A stretch of DNA of 64,000 nt from an uncultured Bacteroides sp. (GCA_900766005.1 CAAFTU010000042.1:32207-96206), one strand, 5' to 3'; counted from the stretch's first letter, positions 16,019-26,159 are shown. Notes: generated by a model from the letters alone, not told the origin. Made by a program: numbers and translations.

Positions 16019-17032
16019 ATGTTCGATTGTAAGAGTATTAGAAATATATACTTAAAGCAATCTAAAAGAATTAAGGATTTTCTGCTCAGTGATAAGAGCA
16101 GGGAGTTCTTAATTTTTTTATTTTTCTTTTTTGTTGCCAGCGGCTTCTGGTTGCTTCAGACACTCAATAGTGATTATGAGGCTGAATTTTCTATTCCCGT
16201 GCGCATGAAGGATTTGCCCAATCACGTGGTGCTGACTTCCGAACCTCCTTCTGAACTTCGTATCCGGGTAAAGGATAAGGGCACTGTGCTCTTGAATTAT
16301 ATGTTGGGTAAGAGCTTCTTTCCCATTCATTTTAGTTTTCCCGACTATCAAGGCAAAAATAGTCACGTGAAGATTTTTGCATCTGATTTTGAGAAGAAAA
16401 TAGCTGTTCAGCTCAATGCCTCGTCTAAGATTGTTTCCATCCAACCGGATACGCTGGATTACATCTATTCGGAGGGTAAGTCCAAACGGGTGCCGGTTCG
16501 TTTTCAAGGGCGTATCACTGCCGGTATGCAGTATTATATTTCCGACACGATTTGTACTCCGGACTCTGTGCTGGTTTATGCTCCGGAAAATATGCTTGGA
16601 AGCATCACGGCTGCTTATACGAAGAAAATGGAGCTGGAGAATATTCTGGATACAACGCGTATGCAGTTGCCTTTGCTTGCTCCCAAAGGAGCAAAATTTG
16701 TGCCGTCGGTGGTGGACATGACTTTTCCGGTTGATATCTATACAGAAAAAACGGTTGAGGTTCCTTTGGTGGGTGTTAATTTTCCGGAAGATAAAGTGTT
16801 GCGTGCTTTCCCTTCCAAAGTGCAAATCACTTTTCAAGTGGGGTTGAAGCAGTTCCGTCAGGTACAGGCCAGCGATTTTGTAATCAACGTGCCTTATGAT
16901 GAACTGCTGCAATTGGGGGCCGACAAATATACTGTGCGGCTCAATGCTTGCCCTAAAGGTATCACTCAAGTGCGTATTCTTCCTGAGCAAGTTGATTTTT
17001 TGATAGAACAAGTATCTTCTTATGGCGATTAA
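16019..17032 (+). CDS. YbbR-domain membrane protein
   Basis: A 337-residue protein with one N-terminal membrane segment (FLIFLFFFFVASGFWLLQTL, about 30-50) and a large extracytoplasmic beta-rich part of YbbR-like repeats, recognisable by the PVRMKDLP, PVRFQGRI and PLVGVNFPE strand starts. In Firmicutes YbbR (CdaR) regulates c-di-AMP synthesis; whether that holds here is unknown, and no cyclase gene is adjacent. The last 11 bases overlap coaE, which argues for translational coupling. Confidence 0.8.
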   Translation: MFDCKSIRNIYLKQSKRIKDFLLSDKSREFLIFLFFFFVASGFWLLQTLNSDYEAEFSIPVRMKDLPNHVVLTSEPPSELRIRVKDKGTVLLNYMLGKSFFPIHFSFPDYQGKNSHVKIFASDFEKKIAVQLNASSKIVSIQPDTLDYIYSEGKSKRVPVRFQGRITAGMQYYISDTICTPDSVLVYAPENMLGSITAAYTKKMELENILDTTRMQLPLLAPKGAKFVPSVVDMTFPVDIYTEKTVEVPLVGVNFPEDKVLRAFPSKVQITFQVGLKQFRQVQASDFVINVPYDELLQLGADKYTVRLNACPKGITQVRILPEQVDFLIEQVSSYGD

Positions 17033-17636
17033 AATTGGTATAACAGGCGGTATCGGCAGTGGCAAGAGCGTGGTTTCATGGCTGCTCGAAATGATGGGTG
17101 TTCCGGTGTATATTTCCGATGTGGAAGCCAAGCGGCTGATGCATACGGATGAGGTGGTACGTAGGGAACTCATCGCATTGGTAGGCGAGGATGTTTATCA
17201 GGGAGGGCAGCTCAATCGCCCGTTGCTGGCATCTTATATGTTCGGGTATCCGCAGCGGATGGAAAAAATCAATCGCATTGTTCATCCGCAGGTGAAGGCG
17301 GATTTCCGCAGGTGGGTAGCTGAACATTCGCATGCAGATTGGGTGGCGATGGAGTCGGCTATTCTCATTGAAGCCGGATTCCGGGAGGAAGTAGATTTTC
17401 TGGTGACTGTGTATGCTCCGTTGGAAGTAAGGGTGGAGCGGGCCGTAAAGCGTGACAGCTCTACGCGCGAACTCGTCTTGAAACGAATCCAGTCGCAGAT
17501 GAGTGATGAAGAGAAAAAGCAGAAAGCTGATTTTGTGATTGTGAATGATAATGAAACATCGTTAATTCCGCAGGTTTTGGAACTTATTTCTTTTCTATCT
17601 AAAAATAATCATTACCTTTGTCGGGCAAAAAAATAA
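17022..17636 (+). CDS. coaE: Dephospho-CoA kinase
   Basis: A 204-residue enzyme for the last step of coenzyme A synthesis. The P-loop GGIGSGKS spans residues 9-16; SDVEAKRLMH, the NRIVHPQV lid-region motif and LVTVYAPLEVRVERAVKRD are typical. The start overlaps the end of the YbbR gene. Confidence 0.95.
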   Translation: MAIKIGITGGIGSGKSVVSWLLEMMGVPVYISDVEAKRLMHTDEVVRRELIALVGEDVYQGGQLNRPLLASYMFGYPQRMEKINRIVHPQVKADFRRWVAEHSHADWVAMESAILIEAGFREEVDFLVTVYAPLEVRVERAVKRDSSTRELVLKRIQSQMSDEEKKQKADFVIVNDNETSLIPQVLELISFLSKNNHYLCRAKK

Positions 17637-17663
17637 TTAATTAATCGAAACCATTTTTTTACT

Positions 17664-18104
17664 ATGTTGAAGACTATCTTGTCTATCTCCGGAAAACCGG
17701 GATTGTACAAACTTATTTCGCAGGGAAAAAATATGCTGATTGTAGAATCAATCAGTGCCGAGAAAAAACGCTTTCCAGCTTATGGTAACGAGAAAATTAT
17801 CTCTTTGGCTGATATAGCGATGTATACGGATGAGGATGAAGTGCCTTTGTATGAAGTGTTGGAATCAATCAAAACAAAGGAACAGTCTGCACCGGTTGCT
17901 CTTGAACCTAAGAAAGCTACTCCGGAACAGTTGCGTAACTTCTTGGCTGAAGTATTGCCGAACTTTGACCGCGATCGTGTTTATGTAGCAGATATCAAGA
18001 AGCTGATTTCTTGGTACAATATTCTTGTAAACAACGGTATTACTGAATTTAAGCCGGAGGTAAGCAAGGAAGAAACTGCAGAAACTGCAGAAACTGCAGA
18101 ATAA
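17664..18104 (+). CDS. DUF5606 family protein
   Basis: A 146-residue cytoplasmic protein of a small Bacteroidetes family (DUF5606) with no known function. The N-terminal domain reads LSISGKPGLYKLISQGKN, followed by the helical segment ATPEQLRNFLAEVLPNFDRD. The tail EETAETAETAE is encoded by a nine-base unit (GAAACTGCA) repeated three times in tandem, just before the stop, so its length may vary by slippage. It is the last gene before a strong terminator. Confidence 0.75.
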   Translation: MLKTILSISGKPGLYKLISQGKNMLIVESISAEKKRFPAYGNEKIISLADIAMYTDEDEVPLYEVLESIKTKEQSAPVALEPKKATPEQLRNFLAEVLPNFDRDRVYVADIKKLISWYNILVNNGITEFKPEVSKEETAETAETAE

Positions 18105-18160
18105 AGATCTTATTTATCTGATTATAAAAGAAGCAAATTCCTCTCTTCTTTTAAAACGAA

Positions 18161-18201
18161 ATTACCCCTGTTACATTTCTGTAGCAGGGGTAATCTTTTT
18201 G
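18161..18201 (+). terminator. Terminator of the nusB-DUF5606 operon
   Basis: ATTACCCCTG (18161-18170) pairs with CAGGGGTAAT (18185-18194), followed by CTTTTTG. Confidence 0.9.
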
Positions 18202-18251
18202 TCAAGGTGCATCAGGCGCCTCTCTTCTGTTTCCGTTTAGGTAGATCGGGG

Positions 18252-20846
18252 TCAGTTTTTGAAATCAAGCCCGTTGCCTGAAGCATTTACATCCACGATA
18301 ATGGCTTTGCTACGGTCCACTTCCTGCGCCAGCAGCTTCTTCGACAAGTCATTCAGCAGATAGCGCTGGATAGCTCGTTTCACCGGACGGGCACCAAACT
18401 CGGGATCAAAGCCCACTTCGGATAAGAAGTTTACAGCACCTTCTGTCAGTTGCAGAGCGACTCCGTTGCCGGCAAGCATCTTCTGTACGCTTTGAATCTG
18501 CAGGAGGACAATTTGTTTGATCTCTTTTTCTGTGAGCGGCAAGAACATGATTGTTTCATCGATACGGTTGAGGAATTCCGGACGAATGGTCTTTTTCAGC
18601 ATATTCATCACTTCCGTTTTCGTCTCTTCTACTACCTGTTCCTTGTTGGCACTGTTCAGCTTTTCCATTTGACTTTGTATATAGGAGCTACCCATATTGG
18701 ACGTCATAATGATGATGGTGTTCTTGAAATTGACCACTCTGCCCTTGTTGTCGGTCAGACGTCCGTCATCCAGTACTTGCAGCAGGATGTTGAATACATC
18801 CGGATGGGCTTTTTCGATTTCATCAAACAGCACCACAGAGTATGGTTTCCTTCTGATAGCTTCTGTCAATTGTCCGCCTTCATCGTAGCCCACGTATCCC
18901 GGAGGCGCTCCAACCAGTCGTGACACACTGTGTTTCTCCTGGTATTCACTCATGTCGATTCGAGTCATCATGGTCTCGTCGTCAAACAGAAATTCTGCCA
19001 GTGCCTTGGCCAGTTCGGTTTTACCTACACCAGTCGTACCGAGGAAGATAAAGGAACCGATGGGGCGTTTGGGATCTTGCAATCCGGCACGGCTCCGGCG
19101 CACGGCATCAGCTACTGCTTCAATCGCTTCATCTTGGCCGATTACTCTTTTGTGGAGTTCTTCTTCCAAGTGCAGCAGTTTGTCTTTCTCGCTTTGCAGC
19201 ATTTTGCTTACCGGAATACCCGTCCACCGGGATACGACATCTGCAATGTCTTCTGCATCCACTTCCTCTTTTATCATGGCTTTGTCACCCTGCATGTCTC
19301 GCAGTTGCTGCTGTGTGGCTTCAATCTCTTTGTCCAATGCCTGCAGTTTGCCATAACGAATTTCGGCTACTTTTCCGTAGTCACCTTCCCGTTCGGCTTT
19401 CTCGGCTTCAAACTTCAGGTTTTCTATCTCTACCTTATTCTGCTGGATTTTGTCCATCAGCGTCTTTTCGCTCTGCCATTTGGCTTTGAACGATTTCTCC
19501 TGTTCCTTCAGCTCAGCCAGCTCCTTGCCGATCTGTTCCAGTTTCGGTTGGTCATTCTCGCGTTTGATAGCCTCCCGTTCAATCTCCAACTGTTTGATTT
19601 TGCGGGATATCTCATCCAATTCTTCCGGTACGGAATCCACTTCCATTCTCAGTTTGGCTGCAGCTTCATCCATCAGGTCAATGGCCTTGTCGGGCAAGAA
19701 ACGGTCGGTGATATACCGGCTGCTCAGTTCCACGGCAGCAATAATGGCATCGTCTTTGATACGTACGTGGTGATGGTTCTCGTAGCGTTCCTTCAGTCCA
19801 CGCAGGATGGAAATCGTACTCAGGTTGTCCGGTTCGTCCACCTGTACAATTTGGAATCGCCGTTCCAGTGCCTTGTCCTTTTCGAAGTATTTCTGATATT
19901 CGTCCAAGGTCGTGGCACCGATGGAACGCAGTTCGCCACGCGCCAGGGCCGGTTTCAGGATGTTGGCTGCATCCATAGCACCTTCTCCCTTTCCGGCACC
20001 CACCAAGGTATGGATTTCATCGATGAAGAGAATGATGTCGCCGTTTGACTTCTTCACTTCATTGACAACAGACTTCAGTCGTTCTTCAAACTCACCTTTG
20101 TATTTGGCACCAGCCACAAGCGCACCCATGTCCAATGAGTACACCTGCTTGTTTTTCAGGTTTTCCGGTACGTCTCCGCGCAGGATACGATGTGCCAGTC
20201 CCTCTACGATGGCTGTCTTACCTGTACCCGGTTCACCAATCAATATCGGATTGTTTTTCGTACGGCGGCTCAAAATCTGCAACACCCGTCGTATTTCTTC
20301 GTCTCGTCCGATGACAGGGTCCAGTTTGCCGCTCCGGGCTGCTTCGTTCAGGTTGATAGCGTATTTTTCGAGCGACTGATACGTATCTTCACTCGATTGA
20401 GAAGTGACCTTTTCGCCTTTTCTCAATTCAGTGATGGCATTCCGTAATTCCTTTTCTGTCATGCCGGCATCTTTCAGAATTGTTGCTACCGTGCTTCTCA
20501 CAGTGAGCAGTGCCAAAATAATATGTTCCAGCGAGACAAATTCGTCTCCCATTTCCTTGGCATACTGCAATGCTTTTTGCAGCACTTCGTTTGCTTCCCT
20601 GCTCAGATACGGCTCACCTCCGGAAACTTTCGGCAGCGAGTCAATCTGCTTGTCCACAACAAGTGCTACTTGAGGTCCGTTCATTCCCAGTTTTTGGAAG
20701 ATGAAGTTGGTCACATTTTCGCCCACTTTCATCACTCCATGCAAGATGTGAACAGGTTCAATGGCCTGTTGTCCCCGGCTTTGTACCAGGTTCACGGCTT
20801 CCTGCACCGCCTCTTGCGATTTGATTGTAAAATTGTTAAAGTTCAT
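18252..20846 (-). CDS. clpB: ATP-dependent disaggregase ClpB
   Basis: An 864-residue Hsp100 chaperone that rescues aggregated proteins with DnaK. Order: N domain (1-150, starting MNFNNFTIKSQEAVQ), AAA-1 with Walker A GEPGTGKT and arginine finger region, the long coiled-coil M domain (about 400-530, rich in Lys/Glu) that separates ClpB from ClpA/C, then AAA-2 with GTTGVGKT and the pore loop GAPPGYVGYDEGG. The start at 20846 is chosen from AAAGGAG eight bases upstream; an upstream in-frame ATG at 20876 would add ten basic residues. No CIRCE element is visible in the 280 bp upstream. Confidence 0.96.
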   Translation of the reverse strand: MNFNNFTIKSQEAVQEAVNLVQSRGQQAIEPVHILHGVMKVGENVTNFIFQKLGMNGPQVALVVDKQIDSLPKVSGGEPYLSREANEVLQKALQYAKEMGDEFVSLEHIILALLTVRSTVATILKDAGMTEKELRNAITELRKGEKVTSQSSEDTYQSLEKYAINLNEAARSGKLDPVIGRDEEIRRVLQILSRRTKNNPILIGEPGTGKTAIVEGLAHRILRGDVPENLKNKQVYSLDMGALVAGAKYKGEFEERLKSVVNEVKKSNGDIILFIDEIHTLVGAGKGEGAMDAANILKPALARGELRSIGATTLDEYQKYFEKDKALERRFQIVQVDEPDNLSTISILRGLKERYENHHHVRIKDDAIIAAVELSSRYITDRFLPDKAIDLMDEAAAKLRMEVDSVPEELDEISRKIKQLEIEREAIKRENDQPKLEQIGKELAELKEQEKSFKAKWQSEKTLMDKIQQNKVEIENLKFEAEKAEREGDYGKVAEIRYGKLQALDKEIEATQQQLRDMQGDKAMIKEEVDAEDIADVVSRWTGIPVSKMLQSEKDKLLHLEEELHKRVIGQDEAIEAVADAVRRSRAGLQDPKRPIGSFIFLGTTGVGKTELAKALAEFLFDDETMMTRIDMSEYQEKHSVSRLVGAPPGYVGYDEGGQLTEAIRRKPYSVVLFDEIEKAHPDVFNILLQVLDDGRLTDNKGRVVNFKNTIIIMTSNMGSSYIQSQMEKLNSANKEQVVEETKTEVMNMLKKTIRPEFLNRIDETIMFLPLTEKEIKQIVLLQIQSVQKMLAGNGVALQLTEGAVNFLSEVGFDPEFGARPVKRAIQRYLLNDLSKKLLAQEVDRSKAIIVDVNASGNGLDFKN

Positions 20847-21125
20847 ATTGTGGTCTCCTTTCTTTTTTCTGTTCATTTATAACACTTCTGAGGGTGCAAA
20901 AGATTTGCCAATGTGTAAAATATGACAAAATAGCATGAATATTAAGCAGTTACAGACAATTTGTCGTGCTGTTTATAGGAAAACTGACGATTTTACCGGT
21001 CATATGAAAACAGATATAAAAGGTTTGTTGTATCTTTACCCCCGTGTAAGAGAAGGCATGCTCAAAGGATGTGTGTATGTGCTTTTTACATTGGTATTGA
21101 AATGTTGTTCTTAATATAATATGGT

Positions 21126-21710
21126 ATGAATAGTAAACCACAGATTAAATTGGCCGAAACCGTTGTACTTGTAGATGCGAGTTATTTGAATTTTGTCGTA
21201 TCCTATATGAAAGGATTCTATGAAAAAGTATTGGGACGTGTCTTGCAGGATATGGATGTTTCTATTTGGGCCACTTGTCTTACGTTGGATGCCGGAATTA
21301 AGGAAGGTGCCAATGATATACAGTTTTTGTTTGTTTACGACAACACACACCCTTCTCTGGTGCATGCCATTCCTTCTGATTTGACGAAAGACTTGAACGG
21401 TGTTGCGTTTCGGTGTCCCTATGGAGAGTATTCGTTTGCCAGTGTACCTACCGAAGGTATGGTGACTCGTGAAGAACTGTTTTTAGATCTGCTGTCCATC
21501 GTTGCCGATTCGGCTGATGTGAAGCGCATTCTGGTGGTCGGCTTTCAAGAGGAATACGGTGAGAAACTGGTTGCTGCATTGAATGAGATCAAAGGCAAAG
21601 ATGTGATACAGTTTCTGATAGGTGCGCCTGCAAGTGCGGACAATTACCGTTGGGATACCCTGGCTTATCCTGTCATGCAGGCGTTGGGCATCCGCGGCGA
21701 CGAAATCTGA
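21126..21710 (+). CDS. Conserved hypothetical protein
   Basis: A 194-residue soluble protein without signal or membrane segments. It has alternating beta and alpha character (VVLVDASYLNFVVSYMKGF, RILVVGFQEEYGEKLVAALN), suggesting an alpha/beta fold. I recognise it only as a Bacteroidales protein of unknown function. The LysR gene follows 52 bp downstream in the same direction and may be co-transcribed. Confidence 0.65.
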   Translation: MNSKPQIKLAETVVLVDASYLNFVVSYMKGFYEKVLGRVLQDMDVSIWATCLTLDAGIKEGANDIQFLFVYDNTHPSLVHAIPSDLTKDLNGVAFRCPYGEYSFASVPTEGMVTREELFLDLLSIVADSADVKRILVVGFQEEYGEKLVAALNEIKGKDVIQFLIGAPASADNYRWDTLAYPVMQALGIRGDEI

Positions 21711-21762
21711 TTCGTAACCGCTTCTCCTCCGTTTTTATATCCATCTGTCAATCTGTACGCTT

Positions 21763-22656
21763 ATGTCTGATTTCCGTCTGAAAGTATTTCAAAGTGTGGC
21801 CAAGAATCTAAGCTTTACCAAAGCTTCGCAAGAGCTGTTTGTCAGCCAACCTGCCATCACCAAGCATATCCGTGAGTTGGAGAGTTGCTATCAAGTGCGC
21901 CTGTTCAACCGGCAGGGGAGTAAAATATCACTGACTGATGCCGGTGAACTGTTGCTGAAGCATTGTGAAAAAATACTGGAGGACTATAAGCAGTTGGAAT
22001 ATGAGATGCACTTGCAGCATAATGAATGTATGGGGGAGTTGAAGTTGGGTGCCAGTACCACGATTGCTCAGTACGTGCTTCCTCTTTTGCTGGGCCGTTT
22101 CATTGCTAAGTTTCCGCATGTCGACCTGTCGTTGATGAGTGGAAATTCGCGTGAGGTGGAAACGGCTTTGCAAGAGAATCGTATCGATTTGGGGTTTGTT
22201 GAAGGTATTTTTCGTCTGCCTAATCTGAAATATACCCTGTTTCTGAAAGACGAACTGGTGGCTGTAGTGCCGGTGCACAGCCGGTTGAAGCTTCCGGATG
22301 AAATTACTCCGGAGTGCTTGACAGACATTCCTCTGGTGTTGCGTGAACGGGGATCCGGTACGTTGGATGTGTTTGAGAGGGCTTTGCTTCATCATAATCT
22401 TAAACTGTCTTCTTTGAATGTGCTGATGTATCTGGGAAGTACCGAGAGTATCAAGCTTTTTATTGAAAATACCGACTGTATGGGAATCGTTTCTATCCGT
22501 TCGGTTCATAAAGAATTGGCTGCAGGCGTTCTGCGGGTTATCGATATCAAGGGAATGCCTATGCAGCGTGAATTCAACTTTGTACAGTTGCAAGGGCAGG
22601 AGGGGGGACTTTCCTCCGTTTTTATGCGTTTTGCATCCCATCACGTTCCTTTTTGA
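21763..22656 (+). CDS. LysR-family transcription regulator
   Basis: A 297-residue regulator. The winged helix-turn-helix occupies about 1-60 (FQSVAKNLSFTKASQELFVS, QPAITKHIRELE) and the periplasmic-binding-like effector domain about 90-290 (GELKLGASTTIAQYVLP, LVLRERGSGT). The latter segment resembles CysB/CysL-type members. The neighbours, an unknown gene and ppk1, do not reveal its target. LysR regulators commonly control a divergent gene, but here the upstream gene is co-directional. Confidence 0.88.
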   Translation: MSDFRLKVFQSVAKNLSFTKASQELFVSQPAITKHIRELESCYQVRLFNRQGSKISLTDAGELLLKHCEKILEDYKQLEYEMHLQHNECMGELKLGASTTIAQYVLPLLLGRFIAKFPHVDLSLMSGNSREVETALQENRIDLGFVEGIFRLPNLKYTLFLKDELVAVVPVHSRLKLPDEITPECLTDIPLVLRERGSGTLDVFERALLHHNLKLSSLNVLMYLGSTESIKLFIENTDCMGIVSIRSVHKELAAGVLRVIDIKGMPMQREFNFVQLQGQEGGLSSVFMRFASHHVPF

Positions 22657-22802
22657 TTGTTGGAGGTGACTTTTTATAAAATGTAACACAAATGTAAAGT
22701 CTGGTACTTTTTACAAACCGAAGTTGGTATTCTGATGTCTGATGAAATAAAGTTGTAACATGTGTGTCGTTCCTTTGCAGCCAACAAGGAATTTGACATA
22801 TT

Positions 22803-24866
22803 ATGGTACAAAAAAAGAAAGAAAATCCCTATTTGGAACGGGATTTCAGTTGGATGTATTTCAACCGGCGTATTTTACAAGAGGCTACGCGTCCTCATGT
22901 CCCGCTATTGGAGCGAATGTCGTTTTTAGGCATCTATTCCAATAATCTGGATGAGTTTTTTAGGGTTCGGATGGCTTCGCAGAGCCGCATAGCCGAATGT
23001 ATGGATAAAACGGCTTCGCGTGAGCGCGAACATGCCCGTAAAATCATCAAGCAAATAGGTAAACTGAATGCACGTTATGTGAAAGAGTATTCGGATGCTG
23101 TGCATCAGGTTATCAGTGAATTGAATAAGGAAAACATCTGTCTGCTATCGGATACTGACTTGACTCCCGAACAGTTGTCTTTCATTCAGACTTATTATAA
23201 GGAGCAGTTGAGCGGTTCCATCGTTCCGATTTGGTTTTCGGCTGTCAAACTGCTCGATTGTGAGAACGACGAGAATATTTATCTGGCAGTCAAGGTGAGC
23301 CGTCAGCATCCGAAGGCAAGTTCCGATTATGCGTTTCTTGAACTTCCTGTCAGTGTGTGCGGGCGTTTTGTCCGTTTGCCCGATCAGGATGGAAAAAGTT
23401 ATCTGATGTATCTTGATGATGTCATCCGTTGTTCTCTTCCTCTGGTATTTGAAGGACTGGGTTATACTGATTTTGAAGCGTATGCCTTCAAGTTTACCCG
23501 CGATGCCGAAATGGAAATCGACAATGATTTGCGTACAGGCATGCTGCAGAAGATCTCCAAAGGGGTGAAAAGTCGCCGCCGAGGTGAGCCGCTCCGCTTT
23601 CTTTACGACAGTGAAATGCCAAAGGATTTGTTGAAACGTCTGCTGAAGAAGCTCGATCTGGACAGTTTGGATACGGTGCTCGAGAGTGGAAGGTATCAGA
23701 ATCACAAGGATTTGATGCGTTTTCCTGATTGCGGACGTAAAAATTTGAAGTATCCGGCTTGGCCTTCTATTCTGAAAAAGGAACTGGATGGCCCAGACAG
23801 TATTCTGCATAAGATTCAGGAGAACGATCGTTTTATTCATGTTCCTTTTCATCATTTTGACTCCTTTATCCGCGTGCTTCAAGAAGCAGCAGTGAGTAAA
23901 CAGGTGGCCAGTATAAAAATTACGCTCTATCGGTTGGCCAAGGAATCCAAAGTGGTAAAAGCATTGATTGGTGCGGCCCGCAACGGTAAAAAAGTAACGG
24001 TGGTCATCGAACTGCTTGCCCGCTTTGATGAGGCTTCCAACATTGACTGGTCGAAGAAGATGCAGGATGCAGGGATTAAGGTGATTTTCGGGGTTGAAGG
24101 ATTAAAAGTACACTCCAAGATTACCTATATCGGCATGAAAACGGGTCGGGATATTGCTTGTATCAGTACGGGAAATTTCCATGAAGGCAATGCCCGTATG
24201 TATACGGACTGTATGCTGATGACTGCTTCCTCTCATTTGGTGAAGGAGGTCAATACGGTGTTTGATTTTATTGAGCGTCCTTATAGCCCGGTGAAGTTCA
24301 AAGATTTGCTGGTGTCTCCCAATGATATGAAGAAAAAGTTCCTGACGCTTATTGACAATGAAATAAAAAATAAGAGAAACGGAAAGCCGGCTTATATTCA
24401 AATCAAGGTTAATCATATCACTGATCCGGATATCGTAAATAAACTTTATGAAGCTTCACAGGCTGGTGTGGATGTGGATTTGGTGGTACGGGGTAACTGT
24501 TCGCTGGTGCCAGGTATTCCTGGTGTGAGCAGCCACATTCGTATTCATGGCATTATCGACCGTTATCTGGAGCATTCGCGTATCTTTATTTTTGCAGACG
24601 GTGGAGAAGAGAAAGTGTTCATCGGTTCAGCCGATTGGATGCCGCGTAACTTGGATCATCGTATTGAGGTGATAGCGCCTATTTACGATCCTGCTATCAA
24701 AGGCGAGATGAAACGCATTGTGGAATACGGTCTGAAGGATACGCTGCAGGGACGTATTGTGGATGGTAAGGGTGGAAATGAATTTTGGACATCCGATGAG
24801 GTGACCCCTTTCCGTTCGCAGGAAGCGCTCTATAATTATTATGCTGCTGTAAATGAAGAAGAATAA
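22803..24866 (+). CDS. ppk1: Polyphosphate kinase 1
   Basis: A 687-residue enzyme that makes polyphosphate from ATP, full length for Ppk1. N domain begins YLERDFSWMYFNRRIL with the FLGIYSNNLDEFF motif. The autophosphorylated His sits in GLKVHSKITYIG (His437); GNFHEGNARMYTD and VFIGSADWMPRNL complete the two phospholipase-D-like active-site halves. Its end overlaps the start of the ppx-like gene by 14 bp. Confidence 0.95.
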   Translation: MVQKKKENPYLERDFSWMYFNRRILQEATRPHVPLLERMSFLGIYSNNLDEFFRVRMASQSRIAECMDKTASREREHARKIIKQIGKLNARYVKEYSDAVHQVISELNKENICLLSDTDLTPEQLSFIQTYYKEQLSGSIVPIWFSAVKLLDCENDENIYLAVKVSRQHPKASSDYAFLELPVSVCGRFVRLPDQDGKSYLMYLDDVIRCSLPLVFEGLGYTDFEAYAFKFTRDAEMEIDNDLRTGMLQKISKGVKSRRRGEPLRFLYDSEMPKDLLKRLLKKLDLDSLDTVLESGRYQNHKDLMRFPDCGRKNLKYPAWPSILKKELDGPDSILHKIQENDRFIHVPFHHFDSFIRVLQEAAVSKQVASIKITLYRLAKESKVVKALIGAARNGKKVTVVIELLARFDEASNIDWSKKMQDAGIKVIFGVEGLKVHSKITYIGMKTGRDIACISTGNFHEGNARMYTDCMLMTASSHLVKEVNTVFDFIERPYSPVKFKDLLVSPNDMKKKFLTLIDNEIKNKRNGKPAYIQIKVNHITDPDIVNKLYEASQAGVDVDLVVRGNCSLVPGIPGVSSHIRIHGIIDRYLEHSRIFIFADGGEEKVFIGSADWMPRNLDHRIEVIAPIYDPAIKGEMKRIVEYGLKDTLQGRIVDGKGGNEFWTSDEVTPFRSQEALYNYYAAVNEEE

Positions 24867-25824
24867 AAAAAGTAATCCATTAACTATGATAACAAAAGGA
24901 TTAAAGGTGCCCGACAGTGGAACCAATTATGCAGCCATCGATATTGGTTCGAATGCCGTACGTTTATTGATTAAGCATGTGGAAAAAGATAGCAATGGGG
25001 TTCCACATTTTTCGAAGGTCTTGCTTTTGCGTATTCCACTTCGTTTGGGATTTGATGTGTTTGCCATGGGCAAGATTTCGGAGCAGAAAGAAAAAAATCT
25101 CATCCGGCTGATGAAATCATATCGCCATATCATGAAAATATACGATGTGGACAGCTATCGTGCCTGTGCCACGTCGGCTATGCGTGATGCTGCAAACGGC
25201 ATGCAAATCATTAAGTACATCCGGAAGAAGACGGATATCAAGATTGACATCATCGATGGGCAGGAAGAGGCCAGAATGATATACAACAATCACATTGAAC
25301 AGTTGGAAGACCGTACGGGGAATTATATGTATGTGGATGTGGGAGGCGGCAGCACTGAAATCAACCTGCTTTCGCAGGGCGAACTGGTGTGTAGCCGGTC
25401 GTACAATATTGGTACGGTGCGCATTCTAAATCAGGCGGTGAAGGATAGTGAATGGCAGCGTTTGAAAGACGATATGGCCGCGTTGGCATTGTCGTATTCT
25501 CAGATTAACATCATCGGTTCGGGCGGGAATATCAACAAACTGTATCGGCTGGCTGATAAAAAAGACAAGAAGCAGAAGCGGATGACGGTGGATACCCTTC
25601 GTCAGCTCTATGATTCGCTGAAGGTGCTTACGGTGGAAGAGCGTATGGAACAGTATGGTCTGAAGCCCGACCGCGCGGATGTGATTGTGCCTGCCGGAAC
25701 GATTTTTCTGACAATCGCAGACTTAATTCAGGCTGCTTTTATCTACGTACCGGTGATTGGCTTGTCGGATGGTATCATTGATAATTTGTATGTCAATGAT
25801 GTCATTGACAGTCGTGTGGTTTGA
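24853..25824 (+). CDS. ppx: Ppx/GppA-family exopolyphosphatase
   Basis: A 323-residue actin-fold phosphatase. The N-terminal phosphate loop is YAAIDIGSNAVRLLI; the second, YMYVDVGGGSTEINLL, and ATSAMRDAANG are also typical. It is the short form, without the C-terminal HD domain of E. coli Ppx. The first ATG at 24853 overlaps ppk1; an alternative start is ATG 24886. Neither has a clear ribosome site, which fits translational coupling to ppk1. The pair would make and break polyphosphate. Confidence 0.88.
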   Translation: MKKNKKSNPLTMITKGLKVPDSGTNYAAIDIGSNAVRLLIKHVEKDSNGVPHFSKVLLLRIPLRLGFDVFAMGKISEQKEKNLIRLMKSYRHIMKIYDVDSYRACATSAMRDAANGMQIIKYIRKKTDIKIDIIDGQEEARMIYNNHIEQLEDRTGNYMYVDVGGGSTEINLLSQGELVCSRSYNIGTVRILNQAVKDSEWQRLKDDMAALALSYSQINIIGSGGNINKLYRLADKKDKKQKRMTVDTLRQLYDSLKVLTVEERMEQYGLKPDRADVIVPAGTIFLTIADLIQAAFIYVPVIGLSDGIIDNLYVNDVIDSRVV

Positions 25825-25865
25825 ACTTTGTGATTTTCTTTATTCATCCATAAGATTTAATTTCG

Positions 25866-25873
25866 TACCTTTG
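25866..25873 (+). promoter_or_regulatory. -7 element for the DUF4250 gene
   Basis: TACCTTTG, 25 bp before the small gene's start; no good -33 partner is seen. Confidence 0.45.
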
Positions 25874-25898
25874 CGGCCGGTTAAAAAGATTGTAGATT

Positions 25899-26075
25899 AT
25901 GGAATTGCCAAAGGATCCGATGATGCTGTTCAGTGTCATCAATATGAAATTACGTGATTGCTATGCATCACTGGATGAATTGTGTGAAGATTTAAATGTC
26001 GATAAGGACGAAATTGTGAATCAATTGAAAGCTGTCGGTTTCGAATACAGTGCCGAACACAACAAGTTCTGGTAA
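25899..26075 (+). CDS. DUF4250 small protein (58 aa)
   Basis: A complete 58-codon gene: MELPKDPMMLFSVINMKL at the start and EYSAEHNKFW at the end, the hallmarks of the DUF4250 family. The sequence between resembles a small helical DNA-binding-like fold (YASLDELCEDLNVDKDEIV). Function unknown. It has its own -7 box and is closed by a terminator 36 bp after the stop, so it is a single-gene unit. Confidence 0.88.
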   Translation: MELPKDPMMLFSVINMKLRDCYASLDELCEDLNVDKDEIVNQLKAVGFEYSAEHNKFW

Positions 26076-26110
26076 TTTACTTGCCGTACTGCTGACAGAT
26101 AAGGAACAGA

Positions 26111-26159
26111 AGCGTTGCCGTGTCTTTTTTATAAGACTTTGGCAACGCTTTGCTTTTTT
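26111..26159 (+). terminator. Terminator after DUF4250
   Basis: AGCGTTGCC (26111-26119) pairs with GGCAACGCT (26141-26149), with an inner GTCTT/AAGAC stem, then a T run. Confidence 0.88.
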
